Made by a program: the position numbers and the translations under genes. A model generated the notes under the pieces. The model was given only the letters and a program-made list of their open reading frames with translations, ran no database searches and had not been told where the DNA came from. Below, in pieces: positions 12,263 through 23,987 of a stretch of 64,000 nt of DNA. Location of the stretch: contig OX485808.1 of assembly GCA_950295325.1 (NCBI GenBank), forward strand, positions 10,850,501-10,914,500, written 5' to 3'. Origin of the DNA: Polytrichum commune (lineage: Eukaryota; Streptophyta; Polytrichopsida; Polytrichales; Polytrichaceae). The stretch's first letter is position 1. Each line of letters opens with the position of its first letter.

Positions 12263-12765
12263 CATGTTGGGAGAGAGGGAATTATCACACACGAGTGTAC
12301 CTGTAATCCATCCAACACAAAACTTGATCCTCTATAGGTTTGTTGTCGAGAAGAAGTCTATGGGCGATGAAAGCAGCTTTTGGCTTTTGGCTTCTGGTGA
12401 GGCCATGTTGCTTGTGCATTCTCGACCGTCGGATTTGACTGATGTAAGATCTCCACCGTTCTTGCCACCACTCATGCACTGCGTGTGTAGACAGACAGAG
12501 AAGACAAACAGACACTACTCTCTTCACCTTCCCGATTATGATTTCAAGTTGGTTGATTGATCTCAAATGACCTCAAGTATACTACAATGTTGCCCTTTAC
12601 ATACGTTAACACTTATAGAGGTAACATATATAGAGGGACAATTCCAATTGGGGGTCTTCAAAACTAATTATGATTTCAAACCAACTTTGAAAAGCAACAT
12701 CCATACTACATACTATTTCAAGGTATTTATGTTGAATGCGTGAGAGGTAAACTTGTAAATGGGGA
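12263..12765 (+). mobile_element. MITE family B, copy 1, enlarged
   Basis: The left arm (GGGAATTATCAC...GTGTACCT.TAATCCATCCAACA) and the right arm (TATGTTGAATGCGTGAGAGGTAA) match family B. The middle is about twice the usual size because it carries a separate repeat, which reappears inverted at 10,267-10,338. Overlapping open frames of 93 and 100 codons on opposite strands here are artefacts. Confidence 0.6.
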
Positions 12766-12829
12766 GAATCAATTGTAAAATACTGATGAAATGGTTGAAT
12801 TTGAAAAATAACCAATTGAAATTCAAGAC

Positions 12830-14470
12830 TTTATGGAAAAAAATTAGAGGAACTTAGATAACAGAAGCCAAGCTACAAGTTCAATGGATGGTCCATCAAG
12901 TCGATGGGATTCCTACACTCCACCCAACAATTACCAAACTTTCGACGCATCCTATAAACCCTCCCAACAAATCAAACCTTAATCAGAGCTCATTCTCTTG
13001 TTCTACCTTGTGTTTTTTTAATAATTTTATAACACACCATAATCACAACCAAGATTAATATAATATCATGGTTTGCAATAGTAAGGAGTTTAGGTTTCAT
13101 TTATAAATTGCTAGTCTTAATCCAAGTCAATTGATCTTTAGATAAAGTTGAATTGCCATTCAAATGTAGTTTTGAAAATTCTTGAATTCCCCACCTCTAC
13201 ATAAGCCACAATGAAATTAACATTAAAGAAAAAAATTATGCTTTCAAGTCTAGTGATGTTACCATACAAGTACAAATGTTGTACATATTTTAAATATCCT
13301 TCATACATGTACAAAACTATTAGTTTTAATTTGTGCAACATATGTATATGTAGTATGGAAAAGTCCAAATTAAAGCCTCTTTTGTGCACTCATGTATAGT
13401 CATACATGTTTAGTATAGTGCACCCCCCCCCCCCCCCGGATTATGACCATTTCAATATAGATGGCATTTGAACCTAACAAAGGTTAAATCAATTGTTTGG
13501 ACAATATGAACCATCTACATCTTCACTTGGTAGGAAAAAAATTGAGTCAAAACTTAGAGCACAACATATGTGAAGTAGTAAGTGACACTAATTACTATTA
13601 ACAATGTAGAAGGGGGGAGGGGGATGTGTTTCCATGTGTACATGGCCTCTAAGTCAAGGGGAGTTTGGGAGCAATTCCATTAGGTTTTTTGCACTTTAGG
13701 CATGTCATTTCATATCATCCGATTACCAACATGTGACTATAGGCAATTGCAATATGTGCATAAGTAAAAAGATAATTCCAAAATCAAATCGTATTTTGTT
13801 ATATGCTCTTTTAGAGCCCAATTGTGGTTTTGCGGTCCTGTTACAATTTACTGTGGGGCATTTTAGGGACGCACGTATGGTTGCAAAGTTGCTAAATCAT
13901 CCTCATATAAAAATGTTCATTTAGACATCTAGGGGGGTTATACAGTATTAACATTTGCATTGCAAGTGTTGTAGCTCCTCCAACCTCCATAGCATTACTT
14001 AGCAAGTTGAGCATGCTTCATGAGTCCTTGAGTATCCCATGATTTGTGCCCGAATCATAATCTCAATATCCATGATGTTGACAATACTCAACTTAAGTCT
14101 AATAGACTTGTGATGCAAATGGGGAAGCAAATCCACAACTCTCTTTGGAAACATAGCAAAACCAAGGATCTTGTCCTCTCAACATTGTTCATCAACAAAA
14201 AAAACAAAAAATGAATAAATTAATACATAAAATTTGGGCGCAGGGGGGGGGGGGGTAATGTAGTATGTACAGTACGACATGGATGTACAAAATGATGTTT
14301 TATTACAATTTGGCTTACCATGTGTATATATTCGAGGGGTGTTGTTCCACCTAATTTTTGTGTCTATAAATAAGGTACTATGAATCTTCAGAGAGAGAGG
14401 TAAGGGTTATCCTAAGGACCCTCCCCCCCCCTCAAATGCATCTCACATGAGGAGTTCATCTCTTGTAGAT
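12830..14470. other. Gene-free stretch with homopolymers
   Basis: No gene. A 15-base C run lies at about 13,423-13,437 and a 13-base G run at 14,243-14,255. Part of a C-family element (ATTGTTTGGACAATATGAAC through AGTAAGTGACACTAATTACT) spans about 13,485-13,607. Confidence 0.5.
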
Positions 14471-14483
14471 GTACCTTATCCCC

Positions 14484-14729
14484 GGCTGGGGATTCGTGGC
14501 ACTCAAGTAAAATCATCCATCCAAGATATCGTGGATGAAGTGGCTCCAATAAAAAAAGCCCCCCTATGGGGTTGAGGGCCGATTCATTCGAATGTGACAT
14601 CACTAGACTAATTCGGGGCCTTTGACTCTATTTCCGGAATCAAATTGCCCAAAAATAGCCATTTAGATGATTCCTGTGTTTTTTTCATCCGCACGGATGA
14701 TTTTACTTGAGTGCCACGAATCCCCGGCC
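14484..14729 (+). mobile_element. Mutator-type MITE with exact 9-bp TSD
   Basis: The TIRs are 35 bp with one mismatch: the left starts GGCTGGGGATTCGTGG and the right, reverse complemented, starts GGCCGGGGATTCGTGG, both continuing through CACTCAAGTAAAATCATCC. The 9-bp sequence CTTATCCCC lies directly outside each end (14475-14483 and 14730-14738). A 9-bp duplication is the hallmark of Mutator-like elements. At 246 bp it is non-autonomous. No second copy was spotted in this window. Confidence 0.85.
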
Positions 14730-14739
14730 CTTATCCCCC

Positions 14740-15122
14740 TGCCCCCGCAAAAAAGAAGAAGATCATGTATTCTAATCCATAAGGCGATACGTGTCATCCC
14801 CCACATTATGCTTCAATGACTTTGTCAACATAGATTGATGTTAAGCATATACAATCCGGATTCTATGAATGTTACACGTCGGGAGTAGCAAAAAAATAAC
14901 ATATATAGAATTATAACATGTAACACTTATAGAAGAATTCATACTGATGATTAATAACATTTATAGAAATAACACTTCAAAGTTTCAAAATGAAGAACAT
15001 AACGTTTTATAAAAAAATAAAAATGAAAGTACAAATGATAATACATAATTCAACTAAACTAATTGAAAGAAATAATCTATATAGTAGTACGTAACTTGAC
15101 GAAATTCTTCCAACTAAACTAA
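14740..15122. other. Gap with AACACTTATAGA-type repeats
   Basis: Bases about 14,889-14,935 (ACATATATAGAATTATAACA, AACACTTATAGA) resemble 15,787-15,835. The two therefore flank the pogo-like remnant in direct orientation. No gene. Confidence 0.45.
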
Positions 15123-15640
15123 CTAAAAGAAAGAGTCTATAGTAGTATGACGAGAAGCTTCCAAATGATGAGATGAAACTTCATTTTGGAGTCCTTGAAT
15201 GCTCTTGATGTGTGATAGGGCATTGTTTGGTCTTTGTTCAAAGTATTTCTTCAAAGTCTCTAGAGAACGCTCAAGAACACTAAATCCTACAACTTCTTCT
15301 ACCACATCAACCATAACCTCATCAACATCAATTTCTTGATGTTATGAGGAATACATATTCAAAAATTCCTCATCAATAGGTTCATAGAGGTTGTTTAAAT
15401 CAAACTCCATCTCATAATAGAGTTATTCATGAGCATTCATCACGTCACCCACCTTATTGTCAGATGACAACAACGTCAATTGATGAAGTAGAGTAGCAAC
15501 TTCATCAACCTATACCAAGTGCTTAGCTTCCTCTATCTCCCTCTCAATAGAGATCGAAAGAACACCCATGTGCCTCCAACAATTTCGAATTGTTCGCAAA
15601 GAATATGGGATAAATGTGATTACATGTTTAAAATGTATGC
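15123..15640 (-). pseudogene. pogo/Tigger-like transposase, C-terminal remnant
   Basis: One minus-strand frame runs from about 15,640 down to a terminal stop at 15,123. It starts with a TIRNCWRHMGVL motif, typical of the end of the DDE domain in pogo/Tigger-family transposases. An acidic stretch follows (VDEVATLLHQL, then YEPIDEEFLNMY), and it closes with HLEASRHTTIDSFF, like the TxIxxFF tail of that family. Three in-frame stops (15,510, 15,423, 15,342) break it, but I see no frameshift. The catalytic core and the DNA-binding half are missing upstream. Family assignment is from motif memory; the frame and stops are read directly. Confidence 0.55.
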
Positions 15641-15739
15641 TCTCATATATTGTTACCTTGATTTTCTCAAAATTAACACTTATAAAGGTGCAATTAACAA
15701 AGAAGGGAGTAGAGCATGTTATAACACTTAACACATAAC

Positions 15740-17628
15740 ACTCACTAGTCTTACCAATTGTGTTTTTGTAGGGGAGTAAAATTTTCTTAACATATATGAA
15801 ATTATAACGCTTATAGGGGTAACACTTATAGAGTCTTGACTATATCCAAGGAATACCATTTTCCTTCTTCCAATTGCTTGTATTTTTTATACATAATCGA
15901 GGCAATTAACTTTAGGAGTTCAAACTTTCGCAAAGGTATACATAAAGAAGATTGTTATGTAGTTTATGATTTGTATTTATAGTCTCCTTTCTTGTCACAA
16001 ATTTTTGTATGGGGTTTTAATAAAGGGTTCCACTGAACGTGGCTTCAATGTCTCTTTTTACACCTATCATAAACTAGGGCATGTTCAAAATCACAACCTT
16101 AAATGTATACAGAATGCACATTTGACAAGTTTGTGGTGGGTGCAAAAAGCAACCATGCATGGCTCCAACCCTTAAAAGAAGAGTACCTCCCCCACGATCT
16201 ATAGTGATTCACGTAGGTGGTATCCCCAAATAGAAAAGAGGACATGTTCATTGTGCAAAGGTAATGTTATGCCGATTTATATATGCATCTTGGGGGCAAG
16301 CAATATAAGGAAAAAGTTGACCACCCTCACCCTCACAACCTTTGACCCTTTATTGCCATCGAGAGCCCATTGGACTCTCTCTCAAAAAGCGAAGTCACCA
16401 TGGAGTTGGGTGATGTCTTCATCCCAGTCCCCCCCCCCAAAAAAAAGAAAAAAGAAAAAAGAAAGATACAGAAGTTTATGGCATGGAGATTCTTTTTGTG
16501 TTTCAAGAATGAGTAGGTGCAAATTTTGTTTGATTCCGTGTTAGGTTGAAGGATAATAATGCTCCAAAGTTTTTTGAAGCTTGTAGAAGGTCACTACTAA
16601 GACTTGAAGGAAGAAGCATTATTTTCATGCATGTGAGTGTTGCTCATTGCAAGGATCAACCATGTCTAGAAGTGTGGACAACACTCCAAACCAATATGTG
16701 TAAAAATTGGCAATGAAGCTCATTGCGAGAGACACTCATCATCCAATCAATGAATATCTCGAAAGAATAAGCATATGAACTCCAAATTTGGAATTTCAAA
16801 TTCTCACACACGTGTTTTTTTTAAATTTTTTTAATATGTATGTTCTTCTTGCTGAGGCTAATCATCCATCATGTCATCCAAATTTAGAAAATAAACATTG
16901 CACCAGTTGCCTCAACTTGGGAAATTCAACTTTGCAATCATTGGATTTTCTCCATTTTTGTTGAAACATAAACATTGTTATTCTCATATCACTATAATGC
17001 AGTTGGTATCACATGCAAGTGGTTGATTATGGAATATGGTGAAGACTGATGGCTTGAATTGCCCTTGACATTAAGGGTGGTATGAAGGTTCCAAGTTCAT
17101 TTGAATGCACTCAATGCACAATCAAGGCTTGATAAAATTGATGGTGGTGATGTTTGATTATGATCTTTCTATTAAAAATTGGGTAGAGGGTGGGGGGGGG
17201 GGGGTTGGCTAAAATGTCGTGGACTCGATATACTCTCACAAGTAATTACGTATGTAGAGAGCCTTTCCATCTAATAAAATATCCATTCATGCTTACTTTT
17301 TTTTTATAGGTAGCCAGTCCGGAATTGAATATTTCTAATAAGACTTGCCAAATTACTTTGAAAAAATATGGGCATCTTGTGTCAAAATTAGTTTTATCTA
17401 CTTTTACTGAAGATTATGCAGTGTTGGTTGTTCATTGTAAGAAATGGGGTGGGGAAGGGATTCATCTTACATCCATAGTCATTGTAACTTATAGCATAGA
17501 CTGTGGGTTAATAAGAAGTTGCAAGAATATGTCCCAATAACTTGACCTATGTTTGCAATAGAGTTGACCTTAATTCCATGTAGAAGATGAACTTAGCTAG
17601 AGTTGTGTCCAACCAAGAAAAATTGGGG

Positions 17629-17664
<36 letters not shown>

Positions 17665-19504
17665 CACCTTGAAAAAAAAATCATGTGATTTGAAGAATTT
17701 CTGCAAAAGATATGAACAAAAAAAAATTTGGAGCTTGACTGTGCAAAGAAGAGCATTTTTTTGGACTCGGTTGTCTTTAATTAAAAAAATCTTAATCAAG
17801 GAATCTTAGAAATCGTAGATAGTACGAAAGATTTGAAGTTGTTGTGCAAAAAATATGAACAAAATTCAACAAGTTCTTCAAGGAGTGTGGGAGGTTGAAG
17901 CTTAATTGAGCAAAGGTTCTTTTCTTTTCTTTTCTTGAAGTTATGTTCAACTAAGAAAAATAATACACTTTGACATAGTACCACCTCTAGATGAGAATGT
18001 TTTGATTTGAAGTTGTTATACAAAAAAACCAAAAATCTACTATACAACAGACAACGTGGTGGTGGTGGTATTGGTACATTCTAGTTTCCTACCATTGTTC
18101 ATTGTTGCCCATTGTTCCCAAAAGGTGGGGGACCACATATGCAATGGGCTGGGACAAGAGGACTACCGGGGTTTCATCTCGCAAGTTAACAAACCCCACA
18201 TGGATTGAACACTACTCCCACTCAACTTGTATGAAGCATATTTTAATTTTAATTTTAATTTTTTCCCCTCTCCCAAACCTTATAATTGTGTTCACCTACT
18301 ACCTACTAATGGGTATTGGTGAACAAGCTGGAATTTATAAAATGATAAATTTGTAAAAAAACATGTCGGTTTTTTTAGAAGTACTATTAAGTGATGGACC
18401 AACATTTGACAATTTAAGCAATTCTCCGGCACAAGTATGCTAGATCGACAATCTGCTAGCAGTAGTAGTGACATGAGCACATTATTTTCCTCGCGCATCT
18501 TGACATTCTAAAATTAAGTAACTAGAGTGGAGCAACTAGAGTGATAGGGATTCACAACCTAATGCTTGCCATCACCACAACTCTCTCCAATTCCTTGTCC
18601 AAAAGCCTATTATGGAGGAGTTTGTAAAATGCACGAGGGAGGGACATTAAAATCTATAGTTCGGTGGAGACACCATCACTACAAATACCATTTGCTAATC
18701 TAGTTGGTATACGTACTATTATAATTCCAAAATTCATGAGAGGATAATGTGTGTGTGTGTTTGTGTGTGTATATGTGACAATATCAACAAAGTAATCACA
18801 CAAGGGTTAATAGTAAGCATGAAGTGATATGAAGAGAGCAACTTCTAAGATTGGAAAAGGTTTGACCATAATAGGCGATGCTTTATATTCATACATCAAA
18901 ATAAAATGGCCTATTATTTTTGTTCCCTTTCAATTTGCATTGACCAATGTAGAGGGAGATGTGGTGGTGACATTGAGAACGGTCATAAAATCACACGTTA
19001 AAACTGATATTGGATTAGGTTTTTGCATACAACTTATATTTGTTACAAAGATTTTATGCAAATTTGATGCATATGAGGTACAAGTATTGGAGGATGCTTA
19101 ATTTTTTATTTTTTTTTTTGGGTCTATTAAGCATGCAAGTACTCCACATGTGACACAAGGCAAAAGCACGTGTTTCATAGCCTTACTTGGTCATACGAGC
19201 TTGCGGCTATGATCAAGGCAAAGTGTCTCTCATTCACATGACCCCAACTGTCATTGTCTCTTGGTCTTTGCAAAATATTTTAGACCTAGGTTAAATAACA
19301 AAAGATTTAAATTAGTATTGATATGATCTCCATGTAACATCAAAGCAAACATCGACTTCTACACACACACACGCATTGTGGTACTAAATATCAATATTTT
19401 GTTGAGATGACAATTGTCATATTGGACGGGTAAGTATTTTGATACCATTATTATGTTATTGGGAATTGATACCATGCATTCACCTGTATAATTCACTAAT
19501 CCTA
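15740..19504. other. Gene-free stretch, 3.8 kb
   Basis: No gene can be supported. It holds an A-rich tract at 16,438-16,470, a 13-base G run at 17,192-17,204, an AT dinucleotide run at about 17,631-17,661 and a GT-rich stretch near 18,750-18,770. Confidence 0.5.
17631..17661. repeat. (AT)n microsatellite
   Basis: An uninterrupted AT dinucleotide run of about 30 bases. Short frames reading Tyr-Ile repeats across it are artefacts. Confidence 0.95.
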
Positions 19505-20375
19505 CACTCAATACCACATGTTGAGATTTAGAGAGAGGTTATCACTTACAAGCGTACCTCTCACCCATCCAACATTAAAACCATGAAACAATATGCAACC
19601 CAGAGGTTAATATGTACAGTTCACTTGACACCGAAATTAGGTTAAACAACCCCAAGTCAGTCTCATCCAAGTCATACGAGTGAAGCGACCACAAACCTAT
19701 AGGTAATCAAGTTTTATGTTGGATGAATGAGAGGTACGCTCATATGCAATACATCCCTCTTGTCATGAAATCCAAACACCACATTTCAAGGATTTCGGGG
19801 AGAGAATCACGTGCTCGATTATATGTTCGAATTTCAAGGAGGAAGCGAATCATTGCATACGAGTGTACCTCTAATTCATCCAACATACACCCTAAAATAG
19901 TATGTACCTCAAAGGTTATTATTTCAAGTTGATTTGGCACTAAATTTAAAGACCCCGAACTAGTCTAGACCAAGTCATTTGCGAAAAATCGGCCACAAGC
20001 CTTTAAGGGATGAAGTTTTTATGTTGGATGAATGTGTTGTATGCTCATGTGCGACAATCCCACCCCCCCCCCTCCCCTCTCTAAAATCCAAACTCCACAT
20101 TACAAGGATTTAAGGGAGAGAGTTGCTTGCTCAAATACATGTCTGGATGTCATGAAGTGAGGAAATTACCGTCTACAAACACACCTCTCATTCATCCAAC
20201 ATTTATAAAAAAAACCCCAAAATAGTATATAACATGGATATCGATATTACTTTAAAAACCCCAACTTGCTCTATTCCAAGTCATTTGAGATGAATTGGCC
20301 ACAAACATATAGAATTATGTCGGATGAATGAGCGTACGCTTTTGTGTGATAATCCTCTCTCCCCCCTTGGAATGC
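19505..20375 (+). mobile_element. Three MITE family B copies in tandem
   Basis: Three copies follow head to tail: about 19,505-19,795, 19,825-20,115 and 20,135-20,375. Each opens with a GCGTACCTCTCACCCATCCA-type arm, continues with CAAGTCA.....GAA..GRCCACAAAC, and closes with a TATGTTGGATGAATGAGAGG-type arm, complementary to the first. Outer borders are approximate, marked by TTGGATTT or CCAAACTCCACAT motifs. Divergence among the three suggests separate, old insertions rather than recent duplication. Confidence 0.65.
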
Positions 20376-20888
20376 AACTCAGGGCCAATCGCACACAAGC
20401 CAAGAGCCATGACCATGAAATTGTGAGAGCCCAAAAGAAAGTGTCCAAAGGCCGTCCCAACACACCTCTAAAATCATGCAGTGTGGTCACGGACCCTCAA
20501 GTGTAGTGTGAACTCATATGTGACCGGGCCCTCAACTAAATGCTATTTCAACGAACGTCTATCCATGCAGGTCGTCACACATGATAAAAACAAAACAAAC
20601 CAACGATTGTGAGCGTTTGGAGTGCCATGGTCTCCTAGTTTTGTGTTACACCTACCTCCAAGAAATGGATTTTGAAAAACAGTCTAAATGACCGTGAAAC
20701 ATGATCCATTCTATACCACGTAGCTTAGGAATTCATGTAGACTTTACATCCACCTTGCATTCACATACTCCGTTGGTCCCTCAAGCGTAGTGTGAAGACG
20801 CGAACTTGGACCGGCTCCGCCTTTTCCACCAACGAGAGTGCCTGAAGTGTACCGGTCATGGGCTCTTAGTCCCCTGTGTGAAGTGGCC

Positions 20889-21138
20889 CTCATACCAAGG
20901 CCACACCAAAAACCCCAACATCTCCAGTAGACAGAAGCACCAGCCTTACGTATTCTCCGGGAATACAGAGCTGGGATTTCAGATGACTGGAGCTACTAGA
21001 GTGGCTGGAAGAAGGCGGGTAGCCTGCAACCAGCAGCTCCAGCCATTTGAAATCCCAGCCATGTATTCCCGGAGAATACGTAGGGCTGGTGTTTCTGGCT
21101 GGGCCTACCGGTGTGGCCCTGGTATCAACTCTCATACC
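20889..21138 (+). mobile_element. Foldback element with about 100-bp arms
   Basis: The left arm (about 20,897-20,996) and right arm (about 21,028-21,127) are complementary. Shared core pieces read ACACCAGCC, TACGTATTCTCCGGGAATAC, GCTGGGATTTCA and TGGCTGGAGCT. An 8-bp direct repeat, CTCATACC, lies at both borders (20889-20896 and 21131-21138). The arms are unusually GC-rich for this neighbourhood. A 161-codon plus-strand frame crosses it (20,806-21,291) but reads as an artefact of the palindrome. Confidence 0.7.
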
Positions 21139-21419
21139 TTACCTCGGGGTGATGACAGCATGGAGTCACATTGGGTGCCATATGATGATGAGTTGTACAA
21201 GGCGATGCACGGCTGGCTTGCCACCTTGGAATGCGACTCAGCTCTCGACCCCACCGTGGTGATGACAGCATGGAATCACATGGCAGCATGACGCCAGTGG
21301 GGACGTAAGTTACGTGACCGGAGTACAAATATACACACGTCCTTTAATGATGTCCCTACCTTACCCAAGTGGAATCCGGAGCAATCTAGAATATCATTGC
21401 CTATTTATTATGTGTGCCC

Positions 21420-21465
21420 GCCTTCCCTTCCCTTCCCTTCCCTTCCCTTCCCTTCCTTTCCTGCA
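21420..21465 (+). repeat. (CCTTC)n microsatellite
   Basis: About eight consecutive CCTTC units. Confidence 0.95.
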
Positions 21466-21943
21466 CAAGGTACTCTTTTCATGTGGGCGTTATATGGGTT
21501 TGTTTTTGCATGTTCATCAAATTCTACCGAGTAGATTTACACAATGGAACAAATCTATGACGAAGTATCATCAAGAGTTGTATTGAAAATTGGATCTCTT
21601 CTTGTTTGAATGTGGTTATTATAAGTGTGTGTCTGTTGATTTTCTTAAATTGGATATGTAGGTAGTAGATTCCCAAGGTAATCAAAGGACAAAGTATTTG
21701 TATTTTAAATATATGTAGATCTTCTAAGTAGCGGTGTGGAGCAGTGGTGAGGATGCAAGTTGGGGCGGGGGGGGGGGGGGAATATGGAGAATTTGTGGAT
21801 AATGTTTGACCATGTCAAACGTTTGAAGGATTGGATGACAATAGGTATGGTAAAGTGTTGACAATTGCATGTTGTAACATGCAGAATGAGGATAATGCAA
21901 CAATATTCATTTTTTTTTAATTTTTAATTTTTTGAAAATATGA
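21466..21943. other. Gap upstream of the MULE-like remnant
   Basis: No gene recognised. A 14-base G run lies at 21,767-21,780. More remnant of the element downstream could be hidden here. Confidence 0.4.
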
Positions 21944-22365
21944 ATGTTGTTATGGCGAGTGCCAAAAGTAAACTTCAAAGGCTTCAATGTTGACAACGCT
22001 CAAGCTAATTGGAATGCAGGAAATAAAATCTATAGGGACAATGACCCAAGTCTCATGGTTGCATGTGAGCGCACATGTCTTTTCCACTTGTTTGCGAGTG
22101 TGGATAAGGTGACGCAAATGTATATCAAACCTTCCTTGCAATTTCAACGCAGACAAATATGCAAGGATTACAAAGACGCGAAGACAATGGATGACACCGA
22201 GACTAAATATAATGTTATTATTTTATGGTGATTGTCATTCGGAATTGCCACAAAACGAGGCATTCTTGGATTTTCAGAGTGGTTGGGGTTATGGCACTTT
22301 TCTTAAAGGCAATGGGGTGGGTCATATGCTATTTGTAAGTGCATCATAAACCACATTCGTCAATG

Positions 22366-22391
22366 TTTTTTTTTTTTTTTTTTTTTTTTTT
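22366..22391. repeat. Poly-T tract, 26 bases
   Basis: An uninterrupted T run inside the MULE-like remnant, placed between its protein-like pieces. It might sit in a former intron or be a relic of a retro-insertion. Confidence 0.9.
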
Positions 22392-23081
22392 CATTACAAA
22401 TGAATGTCATGAATTCTGAAACCTTACACGTATGTGTTGTTTATATGATATGACAATAGAATAATTTGGCATTATTTCTTGATTTCCACTTGGGTTGCGC
22501 TATTACATCTGGGTTGCTTGTATTTTGGGTTCTCTTTGCAATTGGATTTTCAATTTGTGCCAAAAAAAGAAAAAAAGAAAAAACAATAGAATCATTTGTG
22601 GAAGTGCCAACATGCAACCTTGCTTTGACTGTACACATAAAATGGCTCCAACAATACGGTGACAAAATGACTTTATATGTAGCTATAGTGGATGACATGA
22701 TCTATGGTTGAGAAGGGGTTTAATGGTAAAGGTCCCAATTTAGCATCCTTGAAACTCAAAGTGGATGTCATGTGGGATGATCCAAAGATGTTGGCTGATG
22801 CCACGAAGTCTTACTTGGGGCAAAAGATGTTAACACCGTGGATTTTGCAATGGAGGAGTTGGAGTTTAAGTTTTGAAGATCATGGTGTGGCTCATACTAC
22901 ATCCATGCTAGAGACTGATTGTATTGCTTCCAAATGGAACATTTCAAGATTGCCACCCAACTCAGCCAAACAATGTTGGGCAATGCATGCCATTGCCAAA
23001 GTTGGGACTAGCAAACATGACACACATGCTCCAACATACAATGAACTCAAGAATGAATTCCGTTCTACCAACAATGTGGAG

Positions 23082-23096
23082 CAGCCCTTTTTTTTT
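23082..23096 (+). repeat. hAT left TIR
   Basis: CAGCCC plus nine T, preceded by the target duplication ATGTGGAG. Confidence 0.9.
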
Positions 23097-23416
23097 AGGC
23101 GAAATTTCGCCAGAAAATGAAAAAAAAAAAAGTTGCGTGACACCTGTATGTTAAATTATGGGATGGAATGACGCGTGTCTCGCCGAATTCCATCCCTCGA
23201 GAGCGTTAAGTACGCCATATCCCATCATTGCCTGGGATGATTTTCGCCAGCTCACCCCCACCAACTCCGATTCGATTTGATGAGCCCTCGCCGCCTCCCG
23301 CCTCCCGTCCGTCTGTGTCTTGCCGCCTTATGGAACTTCTCTTCACCTCCTTCGCCTTTTTCCGTTGGGCAGGGTTTAAGTCGCGCTAGATGCGCTCCAT
23401 TCATCGCTCTTCGTCG

Positions 23417-23482
23417 CTCTCAACTCCCGCCTTCATCGCTCTCAACTCCCGCCTTCATCGCTCTCAACTCCCGCCTTCATCG
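23417..23482 (+). repeat. 22-bp tandem repeat, three copies
   Basis: Three identical units (CTCTCAACTCCCGCCTTCAT plus CG) lie in the leader of the hAT transposase gene, about 500 bases before its ATG. Confidence 0.95.
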
Positions 23483-23811
23483 CTCTCCTTCCTTCGCCCT
23501 CTTCCTCCTTCATCGCTGGGTGTACTCGCCAATTAATCTTCTTCTCTTCAATGCCAGTCGCCGTTTGCAATTGCCATTTCTGCTGATTAGTTGCTTTAGG
23601 GGCCTCCTTCACTGTCTCAGCCCTTGCACATCACATCATCTTCAAGCTCCCTTTCAATTTCCTTTGCAATGTGTGTTGATTGTGTAGGTTGTTGTTGTTC
23701 CATGTCGCTCTCCATTGAATTGTTGCAATCATCTGCAATGGAATTCACAAGCTTGGATTTAGTATATAATGTGCACATGCTGAATTGCATTGCACAACCT
23801 GTTCTTCTTCC

Positions 23812-23932
23812 TTGCGATCATCTTCTTTGCTCATTTGCAATCATCTCCTTTGCTCATTTGCGATCATTTTCTGTCTTTGCTCATTTGCGATCATCTTCTG
23901 TCTTTGCTCATTTGCTCATTTGCTTAACTCAT
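23812..23932 (+). repeat. Tandem TTTGCTCATTTGCGATCAT repeats
   Basis: Four or so units of about 27-32 bases lie just before the hAT start codon, each built on TTTGCTCATTTGCGATCATC with a variable spacer. They are in the presumed 5' leader or promoter of the transposase. Confidence 0.85.
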
Positions 23933-23987
23933 TTCCTTGTGTTTCCTTGGTGCAATCTTGTGTTTCCCTAAACCCTGTCTCCCCGCG

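Noticed and set aside
20806-21291. 161-codon open frame on the plus strand
   Set aside because: It runs through the foldback element, so its two halves are complementary DNA. Frames on the other strand are equally open.
22892-23081. Initial reading of this stretch as a DUF659-type hAT transposase
   Set aside because: The WNISRLPPNSAKQCWAMHA block is better explained as the tail of the same MULE-like gene, which resumes after the hAT insertion.
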